From Trichuris trichiura (Eukaryota > Nematoda > Enoplea > Trichinellida > Trichuridae): a stretch of 64,000 nt of DNA. Positions 45,804 to 58,100 of the stretch are shown in pieces. The notes below the pieces were generated by a model that saw only the letters and a program-made list of their open reading frames with translations, did no database searches and was not told the origin of the DNA. The position numbers and the translations under genes are program-made. The stretch lies in NCBI GenBank assembly GCA_037903355.1, contig JBAJFE010000014.1, positions 2,852,001-2,916,000 on the forward strand, written 5' to 3'. Within the stretch, counting starts at the first letter, position 1, and each line of letters begins with the position of its first letter.

Positions 45804-48050
45804 TAACATAATTGTGTCAGGAATACCTTAGGAAGTATACAACGGTAGTCATTCCCCACAGCTCCTCAGCGGGCCACTGTGATAGCTTTTGTTATGTTCA
45901 GACATAGTGCGTTCTAACCTGTATATACTTTTCGGGTCTCGACTTAGCTTCTTTAGGCTGCACAAAATGAAGGTACTTTTCGCGTGACTCAAAGTAGCTC
46001 TGAAAGGCAGACCCTGAGCAGTTTCGATCCCGGAATGCTCAACATTTCGCCGGCGTTGAATGGTTTCTTATTAGAAAGTCGAGCTTGCGCTGAGGTAATA
46101 GCAGCCAAACTTTTGCACATAGTTTTTGTCACGAACGAAAGACAGTAGTAACGAGTCAGGACGAAGCGCTCGCTGTCGTTTATTATTCTCTACACCCACG
46201 CACCGTAATACTACTGTGCTCAAGAACCAAGAAATGAAATGTAAAGTGAGGATCAAATCAGCGCTCGTAACAGTTTTGAAGATATAGTTTCTTCGTACGG
46301 GACCGTATAATGAGCGCGTATAAAAATGAGCGCGCCGAATTGTCGAAATTGCAAGAGTAAGCACCTTATGTACTTCGAGATTTGTGTTAGTGCACACAAC
46401 TTACGAACTGATTTCGTCGAATTAAAGATGCCGTATATAACGGCCTATAAGGACATCCTCCTACCTAAGCAATGGGTGGTAGTGATTGGCTCAGTTAAGG
46501 GTAACTGCTAGTAATTAGCGTAACGCCCTGGATTATCCCAAGTGCATCATTCTTTCTTCTTCTCAATCTGCTCAGAGGTTGACCGTATGGGAATGATTAA
46601 AGGTTAGTGGTCTATCAGTGTGATTCTCGCTTTGGATGTCAGTGCTTTGAGCTTCCATTCCCTCCTCACCCATAATTGGACGCTTCTAAGGTGATTATTG
46701 TTCGAATCAGGCAATGTCAACATTTTTTTGACAGATTCTCCTAACTGCTCTTTCAAACTGTTTGGTGCCCGTGCTAAATAAACATACAGTGCAAGCAGAC
46801 TGACAAAATCATTCAATTTGCACAGTAAAAAATGTTGTACACTTAGACTTAAGGAGCTAAACTTAGAAAGGTTGCAAAAATAAGATGATCATAAGTCTTT
46901 GGAGATCGCGTGGAGTCAATCTCGGCGAGTCAAGGATCGACTCGACAAAAAACCACGTCAGCTGATAATACGGAAGAACTCTTCACCAGCCAATCCTGGA
47001 GAAGGCAAAGGCAGACCTTGTGAAACTTGTTGGTTTGTTCGTTTGCGGTGATGATGGCCCAAGGTTGGGACCGAAAGCCCACAAGAAAAGTTTCTGTTAA
47101 AAAACAGGAGATCCGTAATAATGAAAAAAATTTGCATGAATCAAAGCTCCGTTGAAGAGCTGGAAACAAAAAAGTTAAATCCTTATATAACATTCCAGCT
47201 TAAAACTTCTTCGCTTTTACAAAACCACAGGGCTCAAACCATTTTATTGAAACCATTCATTAAATGTGGTATCGGAAAGGCAATGAAAGAAGATTAGACT
47301 TTTCGAAAATGGTTGAAACCCTATTCGGCAGACCACTCTTAACGCAAGCATGTTTCTAAAACTCTAATTACTGAGCAATATCAAGATGGTAAAAAAGTAG
47401 ATTATCTTTGTATTGCACTCCTACGAATTCCCCTATTGTCATGAAGTTCGATGAGGCGCCGTCAGTTGTGAGCCTGCTAAGCTAGTCTGCGCGAGTATTA
47501 AATAGGCATGTGCTGTCGTGAGGACAAGGATTGGGTCCTAATCTAATCCTCACAAAATAACTCTTTTCTAATGAATGCTACATAGCCTGTTGTCTCCTTT
47601 AAGATTTTCCATGAACGCTTCTAAGCGAAAGTAAATTTCTTTTATGGTTGCAAACCAACTTATATTTATATGAAAGCACCAGGTTTTGCAGCTACGGGTG
47701 CGTAAGCATTAAAACTTTGATGACAGGGTGAATGCACAAGGCGTCCTTCTTTTCAGCTTATTAAAACCTGTTGCTGAAACAGCAGGCAAGACTTTTAGAG
47801 CGCAACACTACGTATATTCATTGCATAATTACGACGCCCTGTCTTAATGTAAAGCAAAGTTTACTTATATAGTCTCTGAAGTTTTGGGAATGAGTAATAT
47901 ACATCACCGACAAAATCTCATGTTTCCGTAAACAACTATGCTAATTTTGAAGCGTCCGCACGAACAATGCAGCCCCAAAAAACTATCTTGCTACTCGATG
48001 GAAACGTGCTGTCCAGACCCAAATCAGGAAGCTGGGATAGAACAGGAAGG
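45804..48050. other. intergenic, no supported gene
   Basis: Holds a fragment (46270-46312) of the repeat inserted at 42904-42953. The other frames are not recognised. Confidence 0.35.
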
Positions 48051-48052
48051 AA

Positions 48053-48118
48053 TGTGCCTCAGTAAAGCGTTAGGCTTTTAATTTAAATGTCCAGAGTCCG
48101 AACGCCTGCTTGGGCGAC
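48053..48118 (+). pseudogene. tRNA-Lys-like pseudogene
   Basis: GCCTCAGTAAAGCGTTAGGC, then TTTTAATTTAAATGTCCAGA and a 3' CTTGGGCG recall the two Lys tRNAs above, but the D loop is shortened, the anticodon stem mispaired and the T arm (AGTCCGAAC) mutated. Confidence 0.5.
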
Positions 48119-48954
48119 GTAGACAAGTTACTGTTAGAGTCTACCCTCGCTGATATCGAAGAGATAACTGCTCAGTTGCTCCATCTGAAGGTGATTGTAC
48201 AAATCGCTGATAATTATTCTATTCCCTGAGGTCTAATACTTGCGAATAAATAACAAAGCAACAAAGTGTGCTGAGGTGTCTGAACGGTAATATGCGACGG
48301 TTTATTTGGATTGCTACACAATGACATTTTGAGAAGCAAGTGATTTCAACTGACTGCTTCTATGAATGTATGTTCGATGTACAATGATTTAAGGTGGTTT
48401 CAAGTAGCAATTACTGTAGCTATAAAACTTCTCTAGATGAAAGCGTACGTACTCAACACGAAGGAAAGTAGGTGTGCACGTTAATGCAATGCAATTAAAG
48501 GACAACCAAATTATTAACTCGTTCAGCAAACGGTGGTCCAGTTGCGCTGCTCAGAGGCAACCTTGTGACTTTAGCTATTGCTATGACCCATTGGAGCAAT
48601 GTCAAAAGAATGTACCGACACTTAGATTTGGAGCAATACAGGCGGATTAGCCACGCTGACATAAAAGGGCAACTTCACAGAAAAGGATGAACTAAAATGT
48701 GGCTTTAACTTTCATTTATTAGTCACAAAAATTGCACTGACTTTTCAGTCACAGACAAAACCATTCTCCGCACTGTGTAGGTACATATGCATTGACATTA
48801 ATATTTCCATTTAAGAAAAAGCTGAAAAAGTGATACACAAAATAGCCTATCGTGCAGCTCGCTACAAAATATACATAATAGGTGCGATTCCAGAATTGAG
48901 AACGTATCCTTATGAGCACATAAAATAAGTGACTGACAAAAGTTTGCGCAACTA
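48119..48954. other. intergenic, nothing recognised
   Basis: No gene or repeat identified. Confidence 0.3.
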
Positions 48955-49027
48955 AGTTTGGTGGTCTAGCGGCATGATTCTTGTTTAAGGTATGAGAGGT
49001 AGGGGGTTCAATTCCCTGCTGTAACCC
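48955..49027 (+). tRNA. tRNA-Pro-like sequence with AAG (Leu) anticodon, probable pseudogene
   Basis: GTCTAGCGGCATGATTCTTG and the following ...TATGAGAGGT copy the Pro body at 45732-45803, but the anticodon loop is TTAAGGT, giving AAG. The anticodon stem still pairs (with wobbles) and the T loop is TTCAATT. The acceptor (AGTTTGG/CTGTAAC) pairs poorly, so it is likely not charged or processed. Confidence 0.45.
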
Positions 49028-49870
49028 CGCATGCACCTATTTTCCATTAAGTTGGTGCAATTCCAAGGCAAAAATACTCATAAGTATAATTTTCTACGTT
49101 CACGTCTACCTAAATAATCAACAAAAGCAAACGCTCCCTGCTAGGCCACGTCATTGTGTGATAGCTCAGCTTAGGTTGAGGTATAATCGCTGAAGTGCCT
49201 AGGTGACTTTTAGGTAAGCATGGTTGAATTGTATCGAGTCCGGCTACACTGTTCACAGTAGCGCCTTCATCCCCCAAAGAATATGCGCAGTTAAAGGCAT
49301 CATTACTATTCATGTAAAAAAGAAATATGCACCAGAGCAAAAGTCCAAGAGTAACAACATCTATTAATTCTTTTCGCATAGGTGTAGCAATGTTCGCAAA
49401 AGATAGTCTTTATCGGAGATAATTAGCGTTTGTGAACGGGAGCTACTGCAAAAGTGACTGATAATGCTACTACAGCTGGATTGCAAGTGTTAATGATAGT
49501 AAAGCATCATCACTTATTTTCCATGGGATGACTGAAGCAGCTTAGTCGTGAAATGATCTGAGTCAGAAGAAATAGGGATGCTATCGACAGGCGAAGAAGC
49601 AGAGAACCTTGAGAATGAAATAAATGTTACTGAAGAACTGCCAACGGGATCGTTTCATTGGAATTACTCCTCTCATATCGAATAATAATAATAACGTGGC
49701 ATTTATCTTGTCGTTGGCTAAGTGACAGGTCGCATGCTTAAAGTTTCGTTCATTAATGTTCTAATGCTGTAAAACAACAGTTTGCCTATTACAAAACATG
49801 AATAAAAAAATATCTTAGGTTTTCAAATAGGAGGGCCCGTTCTTTAATCTTGCTCATTCATTCCAACCCT
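49028..49870. other. intergenic, no supported gene
   Basis: An open frame at 49379-49110 (minus) starts with a hydrophobic stretch (VTLGLLLWCIFLFYM) like a signal anchor, but has no continuation that I can support. Confidence 0.3.
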
Positions 49871-49941
49871 CTCCGTGCCGGGATTCGAACCCAAGTCGTG
49901 TGGGTAAAATCCACAAATCCTCGCTACTAAACCACACGACG
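49871..49941 (-). tRNA. tRNA-Glu-like body with UUU (Lys) anticodon
   Basis: 71 nt. Acceptor CGTCGTG/CACGGAG pairs at six of seven positions, and the D arm TGGTTTAG with GAGGATT follows the metazoan tRNA-Glu body. The anticodon stem TGTGG/CCACA is perfect with loop ATTTTAC, and the T arm is TTGGG-TTCGAAT-CCCGG. Normal tRNA-Glu(UUC) has loop TTTTCAC; here the third anticodon base has changed C to U, giving UUU, read as Lys. The internal promoter boxes look intact. Confidence 0.6.
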
Positions 49942-51225
49942 GGAGCTTTGAGTCTGTTTAGGCAGTTAAATGGTGTAGCAACGCATGAAATGTGTGAAAG
50001 GTGCACTGCTTCGACACTACCCACAATTTACACCCAACAAATGCAACTTTACAAAACCTTAACCGCAATTTGGGTTTTAAACTTTAAGAAGCGTGTTCGC
50101 TTTTGTGAGCATCTGTAGATGTCGTCATGCACTACACCTGTGGGTAGAAAGGTCGTTAGAAACTTGCCCTTCCTAGCCAACGCATTGTTTCTGAACTTGG
50201 TGGCGTGCTATCTTCCTATCAGCTTACTTTTGAACGCCTTTGAAGATGAGTACCATTATGGTTAACGCAGTTCTTTATTACTCGTTAGCCAATTGTTTTT
50301 CATGGGAATGAGCATGATTACAGTTTTTTATGTAGTCGCAAGAATACTATTTCGCCAAATGGCAGTGTCTATGGTGCTATGAGAATTCTGAAAAATACCA
50401 GCCATTCTTTCATTTCAGTAAATGGGACGGTTTTTCGTATTCTTGAGAACCAGTTAAAGTTTCAAGGATGGAAAAGACAGGCCCAGGAAATAGTTTCACA
50501 GGCGAAACAATAATGCACAATTATGCAACTGCGGGAAATTACTTATTTCGAAGAACGTTCAAATTTTGTACTATACATGTCACAAGTTTCAGATTCTTGT
50601 AACTGGCAAGTTTCAATACAACAGCATCGACAGCTCACAAGCGACTGAGTTAAACGGAAAATCTAAATGCTGTTGGTTCGATTCCTGGTCAAGGTAAGCT
50701 GAGCGAACGTTTCACCGATAACACTAAGATGATCGTTGCTACAGTGATTGCACAAGGAATCATTTGCGAGGACCGGAAAATAATTACAAAGTTTTGCTTT
50801 TTTTGGTTTCGTGCTTTTTGATTACACTTACGATAAAAGTGCACATTCAACCGCTAGCTTACAATGCAACCCCTCTTCTGTCATGTGCAGGTGTCACAAA
50901 TAAGCAAGTCAATGCAAAAGCAGCTGCAGAACAGAGGGCCAACTCATGCTAGGACTTCGTGAGTTCAAAATGAAAATCTGACTTTATGGAAATTTTGCAT
51001 CCAACTAAGCGCAGTCGATGGAATGAAAAGAAATGAAATGCTGACAAAATGATTCTTTTCAAGGAAGGGCACAGAATAAAACCGTTATTGATAACACTTT
51101 CTAACGATTTAACTTTTTCTTTTTCTTTCTTCCTCACTAACGAATGTGTTATTCACAGTGACAATTTTGCGGTTTAGCAACCTGTTCGTTAAATCAACGT
51201 TAATTCCAAAACGTTAAATCGCAGA
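49942..51225. other. intergenic, no supported gene
   Basis: A B-box-like GGTTCGATTCC near 50676 lacks a convincing cloverleaf. No gene seen. Confidence 0.3.
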
Positions 51226-51659
51226 GCTTTCAGGCCTCAGCTGGGTCCGTCATCAGCGTTATGTGTGCAGCCCGTCAGGTCTGCAATTATGTTAGCAAGC
51301 TGCTCCATTCGATCGACCTTGGCGGAGACAGCCGTCAGGTTTATGTTGACCCGTCAGGCCTTGGTCCCGCCTAGTCAGTCAGACTTCAGAGCGAGACCCT
51401 AGCCGACCTTCCACGACGGCGGCAACACTAACAATGAACGACAATGAACCAACAAACGACATGCCCTACAAAAACAAAAAAAGAAAAATTAAATCAATGT
51501 CTCTGCGGGGACGGACCACAAGGACGACAACGAAAGGCTGAGAGAAGAAAGAAGGTAAAGACACGGGAAAGAAAACAGTTTAAAACCAGTCATATCGGTG
51601 TAAAATGATTGTCAAAAAAACCTGCTTTGTCACGGTTTGGCAATTCTTACGCTTCAATT

Positions 51660-52290
51660 TTGGAGTTCTTTGAAGAGGAGGCAGTTTTCGTTAATGCAAT
51701 TTGAAACTGTTCGGAGATGACATTGGCTGTATGGCTGATCTCTGTATGCGATTCAAGGAAATGAATTTACACTTCCTAGGCGAGGACCTCAACTTCATGA
51801 AAACAAAAGAATCATTAACGCGGTCGTTTATAAGCTCCTATATTTCTAAAGCAATCTCGCCCACGGGAGTTTTACCGCTTTCCAAATCTTTGCGAAGGAG
51901 CAAATGGCGAGTGAATGAACAAAACGTCAGTGTATTAGCGTCATCTCGATTTGCTTCATTAAGGCTTCATTGAACGGTTTGAAGACATCCTTTCTCTAGA
52001 TGTCCCCAGTTGAGTCACATGCCCTATCTGTGGAGCTGAGAATGCAGGACTGCGATTGGAAAAGAAGTTGTTGGAGCTGCAGGCTAACGGGGAGTTCAAG
52101 TTAAAATTTAAGTTGAATACAGGACTTTCTGGCTGCCGCGCTGTTCCGCGGTTATACCTAGGGTTGTGGCCTGTGCTGAGAGAACTTCTCATCTCATTTC
52201 TTTTTTCGTATCTAGTTGAGCGTAGATTTAGTGTCGTTGCAAACTTGCCAAAGAAAAAGAGAAACATACCCGGATTGCAAGGCTAACTAA
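51660..52290 (+). pseudogene. C-terminal hAT transposase fragment
   Basis: Frames reading NLHFLGEDLNF, then ELQANGEFKLKFK, LLISFLFSYLVERRFSVVAN and LPKKKRN match the C-terminal dimerisation region of ZBED/FAM200-like hAT transposases (SYLVERGFSAV). Stops near 52005 break the frame. It is related to, but not continuous with, the relic at 14750-16080. Confidence 0.7.
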
Positions 52291-53430
52291 CATAGAACCG
52301 GCCGTAGAAAAGCTGCTCTCTTTCTCAGCGTGCTTTCCAAACCTGATAGCGAAGTTATCGCTATATTGCACATATGAGTAAACAGCTGGTAAAATTATCA
52401 GTGTCAAGTGCCACCTTTTTCCGCTAAGGATATTGCATGGGTGTTAAAACTTCCTTTTGTAAACCACGCTACGGCTCTGGCGCGCTGGAGAAACTGCTAG
52501 CCCAAAAAGGTGTCGTTGACGAGGAAGGCGGTAGGAAACGATCTAGAGAAGGGTTGATGCAATAATTAGGCGTACTGCTTGCTCTAAGTTAGCATTGGGC
52601 AGGCTTCGCTTGAACAAAACCGTTTCTGCGTCTGCGTATCTGTACATATCGCTCGTGACATCATCTTCGTTGCAGCTTATAATTAATGCTTACTGGTCAG
52701 TTTCGTTAGCGAGTGTGAACAGGAAGAGCAAATAGCGCTGACTGACAGAGAAATGAATTCGAACCATCAGCTCGTGTGAATTTGGTCAACCAGAATAGGG
52801 AGCGGTAGCCAACTCTGAGGATCGAAAGGTTGCGCTAGCGAGGCGGTCGATGAGAAACATTGAACTAACGCTATGCAGTAGAACTCCTCGTTTCTGCAAC
52901 CGCCCATAGACTGATCAGCGTCTGTACGCAGTAAAGATGCACAGGCTAATTCATCGCTGCCTATTGCTTTAAGTTTTGCCTTTCTCTGGTCATTATTCGC
53001 TCAGTTTTGGTGTGTGCAAGGCTAAGTCTGAAGTGCTATTCATCTTTTTAGGCTAAGGCTTACTGACTAGACGAACCATAGCTTGGGACATTTTTTGTAG
53101 ACGATTAGTACTTTACCATTCCTTGGTCATCCAGGTTCGATAGTTCATCTCTTCTGTTTGTGGAGGATGATTGGAACAATTTTTCAAGCGCCTGCTACCT
53201 TGTTTGGAACCAAAGGATACTTGAAACATAAGCTTGTTTTCTAAGGTAACCGCCGCCGTCCTTTTGTCAATTCCGCGAGACACTGACTGTTTCTGTTCTA
53301 AATCCAGCATCACTTTAGGCATAGGTTGATGTAACTGAGAATAGCACTTGTCTATTCGTTGGCATACCGAAAACGAAGCGTGTCATGCTCAAAATAGAAC
53401 TGAAAGTCGAGATAGTGAAGGCTTTCAGAC
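52291..53430. other. intergenic, no supported gene
   Basis: No family recognised in either strand. Confidence 0.3.
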
Positions 53431-53439
53431 GGGTGTGTC

Positions 53440-54960
53440 ATGCCGCTTTCTGAGCGAAACGTATGGTATCGATGCTTCAACATTCTCGAACATCGGAAAG
53501 AACGTTGCAAAAATTTTGGATTAATCGACAAAGCTGCCAGCAGGTGGAGGAAACTCAAAGCGCGAAACTACCTCGAAGTCGAAGAACGAGAAGCTATGGA
53601 GACTGCCTACGTACCGATCACCCAAAAACGTACTGCCGAAATTCTGATAACTGAGCAAGTGCTGTGAGAAAAAGCGTTAATCTTCGATGCGAAACCTAAC
53701 GGCGATCTCGATTTCAAAGCAAGCAATAGATGTCTCCACGGGATTAAAAAAGCGGCATGGCGTTCATAGTCCGCAGATGCCCTGGGAGAAGCTGTCTGCA
53801 GACGCGCATTCAGCTAGCAGTTTCAAGAAAAGGCTAAAAGAGCTCTTGGAACGTGAGCAGTATGACAAAGATTTTGCAGATAGCTCCGATGAAACAAGTC
53901 TTAATCAAAAAGCTTTTCCTAACAGAACGCTGGTGATCCGTATGGTAGATTCCACACCTGGCTTTAAAGCAGCGAAAGTGCAGGTCACTCTGATAGCTAG
54001 CGCTACTTCTTCAGGCACTGATCGGCTGCCGTTGTTTGTGATTGCAACATACAGGTCCCCTAGGACATTTCAGAATGCCAAGAAACTTCCAGTGGATGAA
54101 TCTTGGTTTTTTATGCATTGGTTGGAACCAGTTTTCATTCCTGAGGTAAGCGTCATGGTTGTAAGGTCTTCCACGGCTTTTCCTGTTTATTTATTAAACC
54201 ATGAAACAACAGCCCGTTACGAAGCATACTATTTTCTGAGGTAAGTGTATCTTAATCAGACCAGAGCGCGGTGGCTACATTAGAAAGGGCACTCATTTCT
54301 GGTCAAACATTTTCAAAGTTTTACTGGAAGGACTGGAAAGGTTCTATTTCCGATTGACAATGCTCTTCCGCATCCATCTTTGGAACGTCTGAATTAAATT
54401 GATGAACTGATGACCGTAAAGTTTCCGCTCTGCCTAACGTCGCGTCGATAATACAGCCAATAGATCAAGGCGTGATACAAAGCCTGAAGCAGCTTTATCG
54501 AAGGCATCCTCTCAATCATCTTCTGCTCTCAGAGAACACGTTAGCGCAGACCGTCACAGAGTTTTACAAAAGCACAGGGTCGAAGGATTGCTGTTTTCTT
54601 GTGGTGGAAAGCTGCCAACCCTGAGAATTAATTGCTTGGAATTAAATCCTGGTCGGTCTTACAACAGGCACGACGGCCGCTGTTACTAATGATGATAAAG
54701 ACCTTGAACAAATTGCCTATGTCTTAAAATCACTCTCCATCTGCAATAAGTGCAAAGCGGCAGATGTGCATCAGTGAGGAATTCAGCATTGCTTCTAGCC
54801 TTATTAGTAGCCGCTTTTGAGAGTCAGTTGTCGAGTAATTCTTATGAGCAAGGTTTCTACTCAATAAGCGATGAGAAATTATCGAACTTGAGTCGAGACA
54901 GCCAACCGGTAATGGAGTGGAACAACATGCCGACGAACATAGAGAAGCGCTGACCGTAGT
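53440..54960 (+). pseudogene. pogo/Jerky-like DDE transposase relic
   Basis: Plus strand. An N-terminal DNA-binding-like part at 53440-53667 (MPLSERNVWYRCFN) is followed by a central open frame at 53687-54244. That frame has KVQVTLIASATSSGTDRLP, PRTFQNAKKLPVDESWF and VFIPEV, matching the DDE_1 superfamily of pogo/Tigger/Jerky proteins. Later pieces include QPIDQGVIQSLKQLYRRHP near 54470. Frameshifts and stops interrupt it. The part from 54159 on is duplicated upstream of copy 3 (33610-34430). Confidence 0.75.
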
Positions 54961-55189
54961 TCCATCGCACATGCAAGCATTCGTTCACTTAGAAGCAGCG
55001 CTGATTTAGCTCGGACAACAGAAAACGCCTATTATGCCTGAAACGCATTTCCGAGTTGGCTGGTAGGAAAAACGGCTGTCCACATTCGAACACACCTTGA
55101 TGACCAATTTTGCAAAACGCTAGCATTATATTCAGTTTTTATTCTCAGCTTTTTCACGCAAAATTGCATAGACTGAGCTATATAACAAA

Positions 55190-58100
55190 TTAAACAGAGT
55201 TAGTTTCTAGTGTTTGTATTCTTGCCACATCATCGTCTTCCAGTTTCATGAAGAGGGCGATTTCTCTCGGCTCTTGCTTTCCAGTATGAACAGCATTGTA
55301 GGCCATGGGTCTATTAAGGGAGTGGTCGTAAATGCCAAATTGTGTCCATCTTCCAGAAGACTCGCAAAGCAAAGGCGAACCGATAGGCTAAAACGTACAT
55401 AGATAGAAAACGGCGGACCGATGAACAGTATGAAAGCACTAAACATGACATGAAAGAAAAATATGAAATGACTTACGTGCTGCAGGATTTCTTTCTGACC
55501 AACACCACAATACATGACATTTGGCAAATATTTCTCACCAAGATGTTGAGCACATTGCGTTGGAGTGAGCAGTTGGTAGTGAATTCTAACTGGCATACCG
55601 TGCTCACAAACACCAGAAACGTAGCATGGCATTCCTGAGGTGGCACTTGTACTGGAGTATGGCAATGGGAACGATTCAACTCCGTTCGCAATTTTCACTC
55701 TGTGCTTCAATTTCAGCACAGTCAGTCCCATTGTTTTCAATTCATCGTATTGTGCATAAAGAGGAGTTGCAAAAATGCTTCCGACTTCTATTAAAGTCCT
55801 GCCCAGCTGTTCAACCGTCATATGTCGAGGCAACAGTGCTCCCACATACACTCGATATTTGTCGGCTGCCCTGAAATCATAGGAAGCTACTAAGGTAGAT
55901 CGTTTCCTTAAGCAGAGTTCGCTTACGTCGATGGAACGCATCTAGAGGCTGTTACCACTTCGTCAGAATACGTCTGTCCGCGTTTTACGTACAATGTTCC
56001 AGTACAAAGTGCTTCAATGGACGAACCAACCACCTTAAAGATGTGCACGCCAGACGCCCCAGGTAACTGGCTTGAATGATGATGATAACCATCAGCAGAG
56101 CCGCCTGAAGTGCATGCTTGGGTGACCAGTTTGCCATAGACATCGGGAACGGTGTCGGAAATTTCATTGCCGGTTATTTCTCCACTTGAAGTTACAGGAA
56201 GGAGGCTGTTCATTTCCCCGTTTATGCTCAACCTTGCACAGCTTGCAGAAGATCCTTTCGCTATTGCGCTTTCACCGATGATATTGTCACGCACTAATAT
56301 ATGTTCATGGTTCTAAATTGCTTCGATCATTGGTAATTGGAATTTCCAATGACAGACTGAAATATTACCGCGATTGTCCTGCTTGACAAATCGTATTTTG
56401 GTAACGACGGCAAGATGACCATGCCTACAGCTTCAATGGAAGAACTCGGGTACTCTGCCGGTGGTAAAGGAGTTGGAAGAGGAACAACTTGAATATCACT
56501 TCCAGGCATCGGGCAAATTAGGATTCCGTTAGATGGAGTAGAATCAGGTCTAGGTCTAATAGGTCTCTGTCCCGGAGTAGGACAGACGATAGGTTGTCTT
56601 GGCCTGTCAGGAAGTGGACGCGGTCGCATTACTTCGCTCGAACTGGAACTGGAGCTGTGCGAATGGGTCGCTGGCCTTCTATTGTGATGATGAGTCCATC
56701 TTTCAAGACGCGGTTTAGGTACTCTGACGTTGAAGTTTATTACTCGTGTTGATTCATCTGATTCTTCTGATGACCTTGAACTATCCGTTTGCTCATGAGA
56801 TGTACTTGCTCCCTTTGAAGAAGAATCTGACGATGAATCTGATGATGAAGATGACCTGCTATGTCTGCGTTGAGGCCGAGGAAGTGGCGGCGGTCTCCAA
56901 GGCAGTGTAGGCTTCACATTGGGAACAGGACCTATTGGTCGCTTATGGAATTCATGTGAGCTCGAGGAAGAAGATGAAGATGACGTATGAATAGGTCTGT
57001 GCGGCCTTGCACCAGGATGAATATGGGTTCTGTCAGGAAGCGTTGGAACATTTCTACCGGCAAACACTTCGTGTACTATAGTGATTTCACTGTAGAATCC
57101 GAGGTTCTGATTCACTCTGTTGTTTATCTTCAAAGACAGTTGGTTCAGATAAACGCCGTACTGGTATGCCCGACCATGTACGATGCAAACCATTGGAGAA
57201 CCCAATTGCTAAATTGTGTAAGCTGAAGAGTAATCACAGTTAAGTGAAAATTCCACGCTTACAATATAATGCTTTTTCTTTTGCTCTACAGCGCAAATTC
57301 CACGAAATTGAGGCGCATTTGAGCCTTGGGCGGCCAAGCAGCGGGCATTTCTTGTTATCATGACAATTTCCTCATCTATACGATGCTCATGCCTGTCGTA
57401 ATGAGTTACGTAACATGAAGCATAGGGTGGAGGCACAGATTCCCTTTGTGCTAAGCAAACGGGGACTACGTTATCTTTTCTGAGCAAAGGTCTTTGAAGC
57501 TTCAATATGGCGACACCTGCACGTATTCGCTTGTTTTCCCAAGGGAGACCATAGAGGAGGACGCTGGCAATTTTAACTTTTGCTCCACGTCTTCTCAACC
57601 GTGAAAATCGTGGAGAACCAGCATAAACGCGTAATCTCGAATGCTTATGCCTACCCGGACAAACAACTGCTAATATACTGATTTGATTGTCCTGCTAGAA
57701 CGTACCTGCTGAAGCAGTCTGCGGCTGTTAGGACAACGTCAGAGGAGTTCACCGCCTGACGTTCGTGGCCCTTGTGCACCAAGCTGCCAATACATTTGGT
57801 GGATCCCCTGACTCTTGTAGTAATGATGACGTTCCAGGGGAACATGTCTTGAGCATTATTTCCAACCACGTAGCTTTGAAGAGATCTTCCAAACGTGATA
57901 GTGTCACCACAGTACACTGCTTGCCGCTGCAAGTTTTGCTGTTGTTATATACAGAACAAAAAATTACGTTGCCAGGACGAATGGATCTAACAAATTGCTT
58001 ATGCAAGAAAAGGTGCCATATCTGGCAACGCAGCAATATGGTAACAGGCGTGTCTGTTTAGATCTTAACCGGGCACACGGGTTTTAAATGGAACGTTAAT

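Noticed and set aside
49110..49379. 89-codon frame with an N-terminal hydrophobic stretch
   Set aside because: No family, no splice partners and no duplicate; one hydrophobic stretch is expected by chance in AT-rich DNA.
50620..50700. Possible tRNA with B box GGTTCGATTCC
   Set aside because: No acceptor stem or A box could be paired.
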